Assembly (NCBI GenBank): GCA_050010535.1
Contig: JBEKKT010000026.1
Coordinates: forward strand, 1-33,712
Direction: 5' to 3'
Length of the DNA: 33,712 nt
Source of the DNA: JAJRAG01 sp050010535
GTDB lineage: Archaea > Thermoplasmatota > Thermoplasmata > Methanomassiliicoccales > JACIVX01
Position numbers and translations under genes: made by a program. Position 1 is the first letter of the stretch. Every line of letters starts with the position of its first letter. This document shows positions 15,677 through 23,234 of this stretch, in pieces. Under the pieces are notes generated by a model, which saw nothing but the letters and a program-made list of their open reading frames with translations, made no database searches and was not told the origin of the DNA.

Positions 15677-16132
15677 CTAAGAGGGCCTGAGACTGCCAGC
15701 GATCCGTCTTCCGAAGGAGACCGCCTTTGCCTCCTCGCCTTCTGCCAAAGGACCTTTCGCTTTGGTGATTACGTACCACTCGGCAGGAAGGAGAATCTTG
15801 ATGCCTTCCTTCTCCATCATCGACTGGATCTTTCCACAAGCACCGCCAACCGTCTTGGCGTACCTCGTGTCGAACGCCGCCCCTTTCACATCCCTTCGGC
15901 CTGTCCGGAATGCGATCTTCAGTGCCTTCTTCACTTCGCCTGTTGGGCTGCCTAGGTGAGTCGGGCTGCCGATTATCCAAGCATCGGCTTGCTTGAAATC
16001 CTCGGGACCTGTCGCGTCTGCACGTTTGCATATCACGTCAGTCAGTCCGACTTCCTTCATTCCAGAAGATATCGCTTGAGCGATCTTCTCGGTGTTGCCG
16101 AAAGATGAATCGTATGCGACCAAAACCTTCAT
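15677..16132 (-). CDS. Flavodoxin family protein
   Basis: This is a small FMN-binding electron carrier of 151 residues. It starts MKVLVAYDSSFGNTEKIAQA, which holds the phosphate-binding loop of flavodoxins (SSFGNT). ADAWIIGSPTHLGSPTGEVK at about 73-92 is the second FMN loop. The C-terminal part contains KTVGGACGKIQSMMEKEG and PAEWYVITKAKGPL. ATG 16132 is the clear family start; an open frame continues upstream to 16231 but reads as non-family sequence. The redox partner cannot be told from the neighbours, an MFS transporter and a tRNA. Confidence 0.9.
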   Translation of the reverse strand: MKVLVAYDSSFGNTEKIAQAISSGMKEVGLTDVICKRADATGPEDFKQADAWIIGSPTHLGSPTGEVKKALKIAFRTGRRDVKGAAFDTRYAKTVGGACGKIQSMMEKEGIKILLPAEWYVITKAKGPLAEGEEAKAVSFGRRIAGSLRPS

Positions 16133-16502
16133 GTCATTACCGTTTGGGGCATAGTATCCTTCGGGTTTATCTCTCTTCCTGACATCATGATTAGATATGT
16201 GGATATCCTCCCCTTGGCGCTTGAGCATCACGAAGAGACTGTTCTTGCTGGCAGTCGAAACACTGCAGTCTGCACGGTTAAACTGCTGGATCAGGCCTAC
16301 TTGATACAGAGGTAACGAAAGACACTATACGGCCAGAATGTTGAAGATCACAAGGACAATCGTCACGAAGTCAAAAAATAAAGTTCTGACGACAGATAAG
16401 GAGTACGAATCAAAAGAAGAAGATGGAAAAGGGTTGGCTGGGCGCAGCAATAACATTTCCCTTTTGATTGAAATCATATTATAAATGTCTGGATGAGAAG
16501 AG
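16133..16502. other. AT-rich intergenic region between flavodoxin and tRNA-Leu
   Basis: These 370 bases are clearly richer in A and T than the surrounding genes, especially 16340-16500. They hold the flavodoxin promoter region, with a TATA-like GATAAACCC on the minus strand near 16160-16170, and one weak small open frame on the minus strand, listed separately. I see no repeats or RNA gene here. Confidence 0.4.
16325..16456 (-). CDS. Possible small membrane protein, 43 aa (weak)
   Basis: The minus strand carries an open frame from ATG 16456 to a TAG at 16325, with a longer start at 16477. The C-terminal half, TLFFDFVTIVLVIFNILAV, is a plausible single membrane helix. A TATA box ATTTATAAT at 16478-16486 is about 26 bases before ATG 16456, the spacing of a leaderless gene. 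Against it: codon composition is AT-rich and unlike the neighbours, and I recognise no family. Confidence 0.2.
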   Translation of the reverse strand: MLLLRPANPFPSSSFDSYSLSVVRTLFFDFVTIVLVIFNILAV

Positions 16503-16590
16503 TGGTGCAGGGAGGAGGATTCGAACCCCCGAACGCCTACGCGACGAGACCCTGAATCTCGCACCTTTGGCCAAGCTTGGTTATCCCTGC
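16503..16590 (-). tRNA. tRNA-Leu (anticodon CAG)
   Basis: On the minus strand the acceptor GCAGGGA pairs perfectly with TCCCTGC. The anticodon stem CGAGA/TCTCG encloses TTCAGGG, giving anticodon CAG for CUG codons. A long variable arm with CGC/GCG pairing identifies a class II tRNA. The T-loop is TTCGAAT. The discriminator A at 16506 is followed by an encoded CCA (16503-16505), and no intron is present. Confidence 0.95.
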
Positions 16591-16764
16591 GTACGCTGCC
16601 AAGATAGACAGTGGAGGAGGAACAACGCATCAGAATACTAATAACTTACCGCGAGCAGTGGCAGAATCTAATGAAGCTGAGAAAAGACATGTCCTGTCGA
16701 GACTCGCCCGAAGGTCTGGAAAGGGATAAATAAGGCCAGCGACGCTCCTAATATCGGTATCTTC

Positions 16765-17217
16765 TTGTCTACCAAGACTTACAGAGAGAAGAGAAACTTC
16801 AACAAAACTCCGGAGCCAACAGGATCGGCCGAGGACGCCGACAGCAAGGTTTTTATCGTTCAAGAGCACCAAGCGTCCCATCTGCACTACGACTTTCGCA
16901 TCTCGCTCGATGGCGTGCTGAAAAGCTGGGCCGTCCCGAAGGGCGTCCCGACCGAACGGAAATTGAGGAGGCTGGCGGTCGAGACCGAGGACCATCCCCT
17001 CGCCTACGCCGACTTCGAAGGCGATATCCCGGAGGGCGAGTACGGCGCCGGGAAGGTCATCATCTGGGACAAAGGGTCGTTCGAACTCCTCGAGAGAACA
17101 GACAAGAAGATCGTAGTTGCCCTCTATGGAGCGAAGCTGAAGGGTGACTTCGCACTTGTGAGATTCGCTGGGAAGGAAAAGAACGCCAAGAACTGGTTGA
17201 TCATGAAGGTCTCATGA
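16765..17217 (+). CDS. LigD-type DNA 3'-phosphoesterase, stand-alone
   Basis: These 150 residues match the PE domain of bacterial LigD, which trims 3'-phosphate and 3'-ribonucleotide ends before ligation. The metal and phosphate-binding motifs are present: QASHLHYDFRISLDG at about 36-50 (His-x-His plus Asp and Arg), SWAVPKG, ETEDHPLAYADFEG and the glycine-rich IPEGEYGAGKV. In this window it stands alone, with no ligase, polymerase or Ku gene nearby. The start is TTG 16765, with a TATA-like GATAAATAAGG about 35 bases upstream, and no in-frame ATG fits. It acts in the cytoplasm on broken DNA ends; the archaeal pathway is not shown here. Confidence 0.9.
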   Translation: MSTKTYREKRNFNKTPEPTGSAEDADSKVFIVQEHQASHLHYDFRISLDGVLKSWAVPKGVPTERKLRRLAVETEDHPLAYADFEGDIPEGEYGAGKVIIWDKGSFELLERTDKKIVVALYGAKLKGDFALVRFAGKEKNAKNWLIMKVS

Positions 17218-17290
17218 CGTTGTCTTGAGGCAATGGGGTAATAAGGAAAGGTTGAAAAATATTAAGGGAAAGAATTTCTTCGAAGAGGGC

Positions 17291-17515
17291 TTACTTTCCC
17301 TTCTTCATTATCTTCATCCAGCCGCCGCTCTCGAAGACCCCTAGGCTCCTCTTCTTCAGGGTGGCCTCAAACTCGTCCCAACCAATGATCTCGAGGCGGG
17401 CGTTGCTTCCCTTTGTAAACTGGACACCGTTTGTTCCCTTTACACGTCCGGGCTTCAAGCCCTTCTTCCTAGCAATATCCTTTGCTTTGTCCAGACTAAT
17501 TTGCTCCATTACCAT
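17291..17515 (-). CDS. Small basic hypothetical protein, 74 aa
   Basis: I do not recognise a family. The protein is lysine-rich and soluble, with a helix DKAKDIARKKG, a β-like GVQFTKGSNARLEIIGWDEF and a C-terminal KKRSLGVFESGGWMKIMKKG. The size and charge would suit nucleic acid binding. ATG 17515 is chosen over the longer frame to 17560 because AGGAGGG lies 8 bases upstream. A very clear TATA box at 17584-17594 predicts a leader of about 45 bases, and the gene stands alone, so it is probably well expressed. Confidence 0.7.
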   Translation of the reverse strand: MVMEQISLDKAKDIARKKGLKPGRVKGTNGVQFTKGSNARLEIIGWDEFEATLKKRSLGVFESGGWMKIMKKGK

Positions 17516-17583
17516 GGATACTTCCCTCCTGTCCTTGCGGGCCATATGTTGGCCATACAACCCAGTAAGTAATGCATTTTACC

Positions 17584-17594
17584 CATATATAAAA
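17584..17594 (-). promoter_or_regulatory. TATA box of the small basic protein gene
   Basis: On the minus strand TTTTATATATG lies about 70 bases before ATG 17515. It is the most AT-rich TATA box in the window, flanked by AAAAATT on its 5' side, and points to a strong promoter. Confidence 0.6.
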
Positions 17595-17771
17595 TTTTTC
17601 CTATAATGCTCCCTATCCAGCTTCGCCTCCCTTTAAGAACTCGGTCCGAAAAATTGGCCTCGACCAGTAATATGGATACGTGCTGGCTATGGAAACAGCC
17701 CCGATAACACGATGGGCGAGATAGGAATTGAAAAGGTTTATCTGCGCCCACCTTTCTTCCAGATTCATCTG

Positions 17772-19079
17772 ATGGACATGTCGCTTTTCGGTTCGTCCGG
17801 GATAAGAGGAGTCGTCGGCAGGGATCTCACGATTGACCTTGCATCCGACATCGGGTCCGCAGTCGGTACGATGTACGACCGAGTCGTCCTCGGCAAGGAC
17901 ACAAGAACGAGCGGGGACATGATTTCCCACGCCCTAATCGCCGGCATCACCTCGGCCGGATCGAACGTCCACTCCGCCGGCATGATCCCGACCCCGACAC
18001 TGGCAAGGGCCGCCAAGGCCTTCGAATGCGGCCTGATGGTGACAGCCTCTCACAATCCTCCGGATTACAACGGCGTGAAGATGTGGAACCCCGACGGGTC
18101 AGCTTTTGACACGGAGCAGATGGCCGACGTCGAGGGACTGATCTCCCGAAAGGAGATCGGTAGGTCAGACTGGAGGGGGGTGGGGAAGGCGTTCAATCAT
18201 GAGGGTGCGATCGAAGCTCACATCGAATCGATAATCAGATCACTTGGGACCTTCGACTGCAAGGTCGTAGTGGACTGCGGGTGCGGTGCCGCATCGGTCG
18301 TCTCCCCCTTGCTGCTGAGTAGGCTCGGTTGCGAGGTTTTTGCGATCAACGCCCAGCCAGACGGATTCTTCCCGGGGAGGTCCCCGGAGCCGACAGAGGA
18401 CCAGCTGAACGATCTAAAAGATGCGGTCTTGAGGAAAGGAGCAGATGTCGGCATAGCCCACGATGGTGATGGGGACAGGTTGGTCGCCGTGAACGAGAGG
18501 GGCAGATTCGTAGGGGGAGACAGACTTCTTGCCCTCTTCGCTTCAAGGTCCGGCGTCAGGGGAATGGTGGCTCCGGTAGATGCCTCGATGGCCCTCGATG
18601 ACATCGTGAAGGGGACTGTGGTCCGCTGCCGTGTGGGGGACGTATACGTTTCGGAAGCGATGAAGAAATCACAACTTGAGTATGGCGGCGAACCCTCTGG
18701 CACTTTCATTTTCTCGAAGGAGACCTATTGCCCTGACGGCATCTACGCGGGGGCGCTACTCGCCAAAATGACAGGAAAAGAAAAGCTGTCTGAAGTTGTG
18801 GATGCCCTTCCCTCGTATCCTGTGTCCCGGGAATCATTCTCCTTCGATCCCTCGGATAGGAAGATGCTGGAAGGAAGAGTAGCGAACGAGATGGAGAACG
18901 TCAAATGCGACAGGTTGCTCACCCTCGACGGTTTCAGAGCCGACTACGAGGAAGGCTGGTTTCTGGTTAGGATCTCGGGGACGGAGCCAAAACTGCGCGT
19001 TACCGCGGAGGCAAGGTCGGAAGAGGAGTTGAAAAGGCTGAAGGGGATATACGGCTCTATCGTGAAGAGGTGTCTGTAA
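17772..19079 (+). CDS. glmM: Phosphoglucosamine/phosphohexose mutase (GlmM-like)
   Basis: An α-D-phosphohexomutase of 435 residues that interconverts sugar 6- and 1-phosphates. It starts MDMSLFGSSGIRGVVG. The active-site loop TASHNPPDYNG carries the phosphorylated serine, the metal loop is DGDGDR, the sugar-binding loop is GEPSGTF, and the phosphate-binding loop is RISGTEPKLRV. The pairing with a GlmU-like gene one base downstream suggests glucosamine-6-phosphate as substrate, although archaeal members can also act on glucose or mannose phosphates. ATG 17772 (or 17778) fits the family start and lies about 30 bases after a TATA-like GGTTTATCTG. The longer frame to 17712 reads as non-family sequence. 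Confidence 0.88.
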   Translation: MDMSLFGSSGIRGVVGRDLTIDLASDIGSAVGTMYDRVVLGKDTRTSGDMISHALIAGITSAGSNVHSAGMIPTPTLARAAKAFECGLMVTASHNPPDYNGVKMWNPDGSAFDTEQMADVEGLISRKEIGRSDWRGVGKAFNHEGAIEAHIESIIRSLGTFDCKVVVDCGCGAASVVSPLLLSRLGCEVFAINAQPDGFFPGRSPEPTEDQLNDLKDAVLRKGADVGIAHDGDGDRLVAVNERGRFVGGDRLLALFASRSGVRGMVAPVDASMALDDIVKGTVVRCRVGDVYVSEAMKKSQLEYGGEPSGTFIFSKETYCPDGIYAGALLAKMTGKEKLSEVVDALPSYPVSRESFSFDPSDRKMLEGRVANEMENVKCDRLLTLDGFRADYEEGWFLVRISGTEPKLRVTAEARSEEELKRLKGIYGSIVKRCL

Positions 19080-20305
19080 TGAAGGCGCTGGTGCTGGCTG
19101 CGGGAGAGGGCATGAGGCTGCGGCCTCTAACCTCGAACATTCCGAAGCCGCTCATAGTTGTCGCGGGGAAACCATTCCTCAGCCACGTATTCCAGGCGCT
19201 GTCCTCGGCGGGCGTCAAGGACATCGTGCTGCTCGTGGGATGGAAGGCTAACAGGATCAAGGAGTATTACGGGGACGGCTCGAAAGAGGGCATAAAGATT
19301 CACTATCTGGAACAGAGAGAGAGAATGGGGACCGCCCACGCCATAGGCGTGGCGGAGCATGTCATGACCGAACCCTTCATTTGTGTGAATGGGGACGTCG
19401 TCATCTCGGAGTCGGACGTCAGGGAGATACTCGCGATCCACGAGAAGAAGAAGTCAACGGTTCTGGGGACCGTGACGGTGAAGGACCCGCGTAGATTCGG
19501 GGTCACGGAGATGTCAGAAGGGAAACTGAAGAGGATTGTCGAGAAGCCTCAGATTCCTCCGACCGACCTCATCAACGCGGGCATCTTCGTCTTCAATCCA
19601 GAGATATTCAAAGAGATTAAGCGAACGGAGAAGTCGCCGCGCGGAGAATACGAGATAACGGACACACTGAACCAGATGGCCAAGTCCGAGGACATCCTTA
19701 TCCACAAGCTCAGGGGCGACTGGATAGACGTTGGAAGGCCATGGGACCTACTCAAGGCGAATGAGATCCTCATGTCCAGGATGAGGGGGAGAATCGAGGG
19801 AACGGTTGAAAAGGGCACCACCCTCATCGGTGAGGTCGTCGTGGAGAAGGGAGCGAGGGTCCGCAGCGGGAGCTACATCGAGGGACCAGTATACGTCTCG
19901 GAAGGTTGCGACATCGGCCCGAACTGCTACATTCGGTCGTTCACCTGCCTTGGTCCGAAGTGCAGGGTCGGGAGCGCCGTGGAGGTTAAGAATTCGATTA
20001 TCATGGCCGGGACTCGTGTGCCACATCACAACTACGTCGGCGACAGCATCATCGGGGAGAAGTGCAATCTGGGCGCAGGGACGAAGGTTGCGAACCTGAG
20101 GTTCGACGGGGAGACGGTCAAGGTCTCCCTCGGTGGTAGCACGATTGACTCGGAAAGAAGGAAACTCGGGGTCATCATGGGGAACAACGTCAAGACAGGG
20201 ATCAACAGCATGCTGGACTCCGGGACAATCATTTGGGAGGACGCGATCATTGGTCCTGGTGCTCTCGCACGTGGAAACATCGCTCCGGGCAGCAAGGTTC
20301 TCTAG
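19079..20305 (+). CDS. glmU: Bifunctional sugar-1-phosphate nucleotidylyltransferase/acetyltransferase (GlmU-like)
   Basis: The protein has 408 residues. The N-terminal nucleotidyltransferase starts MKALVLAAGEGMRLRPLTSN, the nucleotide-binding signature, with KP for substrate binding and a catalytic D in VNGDVVISE. The C-terminal third is a left-handed β-helix of hexapeptide repeats (from about residue 250), including SGSYIEGPVYVSEGCDIGPN and GEKCNLGAGTKVANLRFD. By analogy to the archaeal bifunctional enzyme it would acetylate glucosamine-1-phosphate and attach UMP to give UDP-GlcNAc, but it could use other nucleotides. The start ATG overlaps the GlmM stop (TAATG), so the two are translationally coupled. 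Its last 4 bases overlap the convergent JAMM gene. Confidence 0.88.
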   Translation: MKALVLAAGEGMRLRPLTSNIPKPLIVVAGKPFLSHVFQALSSAGVKDIVLLVGWKANRIKEYYGDGSKEGIKIHYLEQRERMGTAHAIGVAEHVMTEPFICVNGDVVISESDVREILAIHEKKKSTVLGTVTVKDPRRFGVTEMSEGKLKRIVEKPQIPPTDLINAGIFVFNPEIFKEIKRTEKSPRGEYEITDTLNQMAKSEDILIHKLRGDWIDVGRPWDLLKANEILMSRMRGRIEGTVEKGTTLIGEVVVEKGARVRSGSYIEGPVYVSEGCDIGPNCYIRSFTCLGPKCRVGSAVEVKNSIIMAGTRVPHHNYVGDSIIGEKCNLGAGTKVANLRFDGETVKVSLGGSTIDSERRKLGVIMGNNVKTGINSMLDSGTIIWEDAIIGPGALARGNIAPGSKVL

Positions 20306-20688
20306 ACGATCTCCAACTCAACTTCCTTACCGTTGTAATCGTACGCTCTCCAGGTCCCTCTGTCGAACGGTATGCATGTGATGATATGAGTGTTGCCGAA
20401 CCGGCCGAACAAGGATATGTCAGCTTCAGAAGGCCTGTTGCTGAATGAAGGATGCGAATGGACCGTCCCTACGACGCTCAGATCGATGGGTAGCATGTTC
20501 ATATGAAACGTGCCGGAGCGCTCTCCGGAGAGAGTGCCGGGAAGCAGAAGGATCTCGGTGACGACGCCTTTCTCGGCCCTCAATGTTGCGAGGAACTCGT
20601 TCGGGAACGTGTCCTTCGCAGACTCGTTGATCATCTCTAGGACTTCCTCCTCAATTCCCCACACCTTCCGGCGCTTCACCTCTGTCAT
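20302..20688 (-). CDS. JAMM/MPN (Mov34/PAD-1) metalloprotease-like protein
   Basis: A 128-residue single-domain JAMM protein. The zinc motif is complete: HSHPSFSNRPSEADISLF gives H-x-H-P(x5)P-S-x-x-D, and the upstream general-base Glu is in FPNEFLATL. Archaeal JAMM enzymes can release ubiquitin-like SAMP modifiers, so the frameshifted E1-like gene at 29378-30487 is a conceivable partner, but the two are far apart. The start overlaps the stop of the NAD kinase gene by 4 bases, making a three-gene operon with IMPase and NADK. Confidence 0.85.
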   Translation of the reverse strand: MTEVKRRKVWGIEEEVLEMINESAKDTFPNEFLATLRAEKGVVTEILLLPGTLSGERSGTFHMNMLPIDLSVVGTVHSHPSFSNRPSEADISLFGRFGNTHIITCIPFDRGTWRAYDYNGKEVELEIV

Positions 20689-21491
20689 AACGAGCCCATG
20701 AGCTTGTCCCTCAGTCTCGCGTAGAAGTTCCTTCCGAAACTGATGAAACGGGCCCTTTCCTCGGAGACTGTGAGCTCGACCACCTCGTTCCCGTTCATCT
20801 TATGCATCTCCTGCCCGTCCACGACGACCACGCAGGGCTTAGGCCTATCGAGCTTCAGCCTTATGTTGCTGGTCGCGGGAACGACGATCGGCTTCGCCGC
20901 GAACTTGAACGGAGCCATCGGGGCTATTACGACCGCGTCGACTCTAGGGTCGATGATCGGTGCGCCGACGCTCATCGCATAGCAGGTCGATCCTGTTGGC
21001 GTCGCGACGATGATCCCGTCCGCCCGCACATCCATGATAATCTGGTCGTCGACATAGACCTGGAACTGACGAATCTTGGCGATGTTTGCGGTGTGCACGA
21101 CCGTCTCGTTCATCGAGTCGAAGAGCCTCTTCCCGCCGACAATCGTCTTGAGTTTCAGCCGCTCGTCGATGACATATTCGCCTCCTATTACCTTCTTGAT
21201 ACCCGCGTCGATTTCCTTCGCGGGGATCTCGGTAAGGAATCCAAGCACGCCTGCGTTGATGCCGAAAATCGGGGCCTGGTTGCGCTGGAGCGATCTCAAT
21301 ATCGTCCCGTCTCCACCTATGGTTATGAGGACATCCACGTCCATTTCGTGAACATGCCTGCCCTTCTTCCCGAGCCTTTTGGCCAATCCGGTCTCGAGAA
21401 GTACTTCGTGTCCCTCCAGGGCTACCAGGACCCTGTTGCAGATGTTCATCGCATCTGGGACATCGACATTCGCAGTGATTCCGAACCTCAC
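20685..21491 (-). CDS. nadK: NAD kinase
   Basis: The enzyme phosphorylates NAD+ (or NADH) to NADP(H). The 268 residues include the hallmark GGDGTILRSLQ, the following GINAGVLGFLTEI, NETVVHTANIAKI (the family NE/D motif), DGIIVATPTGSTCYAMS, and a C-terminal VVDGQE. The gene lies directly downstream of, and 4 bases overlapping with, an IMPase-family gene. In Methanocaldococcus jannaschii an IMPase-like NADP phosphatase domain and an NAD kinase domain are fused in one protein in the same order, so the pair here probably controls the NAD/NADP balance. Confidence 0.95.
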   Translation of the reverse strand: MRFGITANVDVPDAMNICNRVLVALEGHEVLLETGLAKRLGKKGRHVHEMDVDVLITIGGDGTILRSLQRNQAPIFGINAGVLGFLTEIPAKEIDAGIKKVIGGEYVIDERLKLKTIVGGKRLFDSMNETVVHTANIAKIRQFQVYVDDQIIMDVRADGIIVATPTGSTCYAMSVGAPIIDPRVDAVVIAPMAPFKFAAKPIVVPATSNIRLKLDRPKPCVVVVDGQEMHKMNGNEVVELTVSEERARFISFGRNFYARLRDKLMGSL

Positions 21492-22261
21492 AATATCACC
21501 TTCTGGACCTCCGGATCCCCGAACGCGAGGAAGTTGCTCCTCGCCTTCAGGTCGAAAGGCATATCCAAATCCCTGCCTCTCAGGTCGACGAGTTTACCTC
21601 CAGCCTCCCTCAATATCAGGGCGCTGGCGGCGATATCGACGACCCTTATGGATTTCTCATGCACTTCACAGTTCATGTAGTATGCGTCAAGCTTACCCTC
21701 GGCGACCATGCACATCTCGAGGGACGCGCAGCCGAGGGACCTCGTCCGCGCGGGGATCCTTGCCACCCTCATGCTATCGTTGTGAGCGTACTTGCCCAGG
21801 TACACCAGGAAAGCCGACCCGTCCACGGAGTAACCCCGGACGTGAAGCCTGGTCGTGCCCCTAAAGGCACCTTTCCCTTTTTGAGCGTAGAACACCTCGT
21901 TGGTCACGAGATTCCTCACCAGACCCGCCTCCACATCGCACATGGAGGACGTGCCAACGGCCAGAGAGACGCTGTAGAACGGGATGCCAAGCAGGGCATT
22001 ATGAGTGCCATCGATAGGATCGACGACGAGGGTCTTGTCTCTGCCTCTGTCGACGAATCCAGCCTCCTCGCTCAGTACGTTCCAAGGAAGCTTCATATCG
22101 TCGAGGGTCTCGAGCACGATGTCCTCGGCGACCTTATCAATGCGGCAGGTCGGTGTGCCATCAGCCCCCATATAGATCTCTTCGCCGATGTTAGAGGACT
22201 GAGGAATGTGGCAGATCGCTTCACTGACCTTCTTCGATATCTTTTCTAGTATCCCGCGCAT
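21488..22261 (-). CDS. IMPase/FBPase-family phosphatase, candidate NADP phosphatase
   Basis: A Mg-dependent, lithium-sensitive-type sugar phosphatase of 257 residues. The motifs are VLSEEAG (metal ligand Glu), VVDPIDGTHN (metal-binding Asp pair) and RVVDIAASALILREAGGKL, where the usual Trp before the third Asp is replaced by Val. Archaeal members dephosphorylate inositol-1-phosphate and fructose-1,6-bisphosphate, and some act on NADP. The tight link to NAD kinase favours NADP as a substrate; this is inference from context. ATG 22261 lies about 26-30 bases after a TATA box, so the operon mRNA is probably leaderless. Confidence 0.88.
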   Translation of the reverse strand: MRGILEKISKKVSEAICHIPQSSNIGEEIYMGADGTPTCRIDKVAEDIVLETLDDMKLPWNVLSEEAGFVDRGRDKTLVVDPIDGTHNALLGIPFYSVSLAVGTSSMCDVEAGLVRNLVTNEVFYAQKGKGAFRGTTRLHVRGYSVDGSAFLVYLGKYAHNDSMRVARIPARTRSLGCASLEMCMVAEGKLDAYYMNCEVHEKSIRVVDIAASALILREAGGKLVDLRGRDLDMPFDLKARSNFLAFGDPEVQKVIL

Positions 22262-22283
22262 CGCCGAGAGAACGTGATCAGGA

Positions 22284-22297
22284 CTTTATATCTTTAT
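22284..22297 (-). promoter_or_regulatory. TATA box of the IMPase-NADK-JAMM operon
   Basis: On the minus strand ATAAAGATATAAAG lies roughly 25-35 bases before ATG 22261, which fits a leaderless transcript. The element is AT-rich on both strands, but I see no convincing gene on the plus strand. The remaining 22298-22448 shows nothing else I can support. Confidence 0.55.
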
Positions 22298-22448
22298 CCA
22301 GAGAATAAAGAGTCGATGGTCCAGACACCACCTGCCAGAATCAAGAAAGAAAAAGGATGGCATTCTGATCAAGAAACACACTTGCGTGGAATGGTCCATA
22401 ACGATCTTCGCGTCCAAGAGAACGTCCACAAGATAGATTCCGAAGGAA

Positions 22449-22736
22449 TCAAGACTGTCTCATCAGTCTGCCAGCCGCCCCCGCGAAACCGTAGTCTTTC
22501 ATCATCTGCCGAATACTCAGGGACGAAGAATACACCTCGGCCAGCGATCTCGCCTCCTGCTTCGGAACGCCTCCCTTGACCATTGCCTCGAAGAATTTCT
22601 TGCTGGCAGCCTTCGCTCTCCTCTTGGCCCTGAGATACGATAGGAAGAGGCGGAGGAGGAGAGGGGGGGCACTGGCCGCAACTACCAGCATCACAGTTCC
22701 CGCGCGTCCCTTTCCAACCTGACGTTCATTCCTCAT
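22449..22736 (-). CDS. Small membrane-anchored unknown protein, paralogue of its neighbour
   Basis: A 95-residue protein with a hydrophobic segment TVMLVVAASAPPLLLRLFL at about 14-32, then a strongly basic stretch RAKRRAKAASKK. The C-terminal half, FFEAMVKGGVPKQEARSLAE followed by VYSSSLSIRQMMKD, closely mirrors FYQAMISAGMSKEQAFALTK then EYMSNLSIGGLLKG in the upstream protein. The shared pattern is F-[FY]-x-A-M-x3-G-x2-K-x2-A-x2-L-x3-Y-x2-x-LSI. The start overlaps the end of the upstream gene by 11 bases. I do not recognise a known family. Confidence 0.65.
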   Translation of the reverse strand: MRNERQVGKGRAGTVMLVVAASAPPLLLRLFLSYLRAKRRAKAASKKFFEAMVKGGVPKQEARSLAEVYSSSLSIRQMMKDYGFAGAAGRLMRQS

Positions 22737-23079
22737 CTAATTCCTTTTCCATCTCCTTCAGTATCTTCTCGTTAATCTTCTTCCCGATGTCGCCTTCCTC
22801 GCCGCGTCCTCCGGTTGCCCCGCTAGTTATCCCTTTCAAGAGACCTCCGATGCTGAGGTTCGACATGTACTCCTTCGTCAGCGCGAAGGCCTGTTCCTTG
22901 CTCATCCCTGCGGAGATCATCGCTTGATAGAACCCGGCGACAGCCTTCCCGAACTCCTCTCCGCTCTTACCCTCATAGAGGACCTTCGTCACGTTCCCGA
23001 GGAGCTCAGGCACACTGTCTGAGAGCACCTTGAACAATTCCTTCAACTTGCCCGCATCTGGTATATCATCACTTGGCAT
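22726..23079 (-). CDS. Unknown protein with the shared AM..G..K..A..LSI motif
   Basis: A 117-residue acidic, helical protein. It starts MPSDDIPDAGKLKELFKVLS, has the central motif FYQAMISAGMSKEQAFALTK at about 50-69 shared with its downstream neighbour, then a glycine-rich linker (GATGGRGEEGD) and a charged C-terminal helix. A strong ribosome binding site, GGAGGTG, lies upstream of ATG 23079. There is no membrane segment, unlike the paralogue, so the two could form a soluble/membrane pair. Function unknown. Confidence 0.7.
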   Translation of the reverse strand: MPSDDIPDAGKLKELFKVLSDSVPELLGNVTKVLYEGKSGEEFGKAVAGFYQAMISAGMSKEQAFALTKEYMSNLSIGGLLKGITSGATGGRGEEGDIGKKINEKILKEMEKELDEE

Positions 23080-23092
23080 CTTTCACACCTCC

Positions 23093-23206
23093 CTACCTAA
23101 TCATTCCTATTGTGTACAAATTCGCTCTGGCTGCTTCCCTCTTCTTCTCGGTATCGTTTCTTCCGCCGTTGGTCAGGCGGAACATCCCCACCGCATCCTT
23201 CTTCAT
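23093..23206 (-). CDS. Candidate 37-aa protein in the regulator operon
   Basis: A small open frame runs from ATG 23206 to TAG 23093. It starts MKKDAVGMFRLTNGGRNDTE and ends REAARANLYTIGMIR. GGGAGG lies about 11 bases upstream of the start. It sits between the regulator (stop at 23235) and the next gene (start at 23079) on the same strand, with gaps of 28 and 13 bases, the tight packing expected of an operon. Codon choice resembles neighbouring genes. An overlapping frame starting 16 bases earlier is an alternative. No family recognised. Confidence 0.45.
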   Translation of the reverse strand: MKKDAVGMFRLTNGGRNDTEKKREAARANLYTIGMIR

Positions 23207-23234
23207 TCTTTCTCATTCCTCCCTGCATTTCCTG

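Noticed and set aside
22274..22579. Plus-strand frame of 101 codons after the AT-rich block at 22284-22297.
   Set aside because: Its second half is antisense to the small paralogue gene and its composition is not protein-like; no ribosome binding site.
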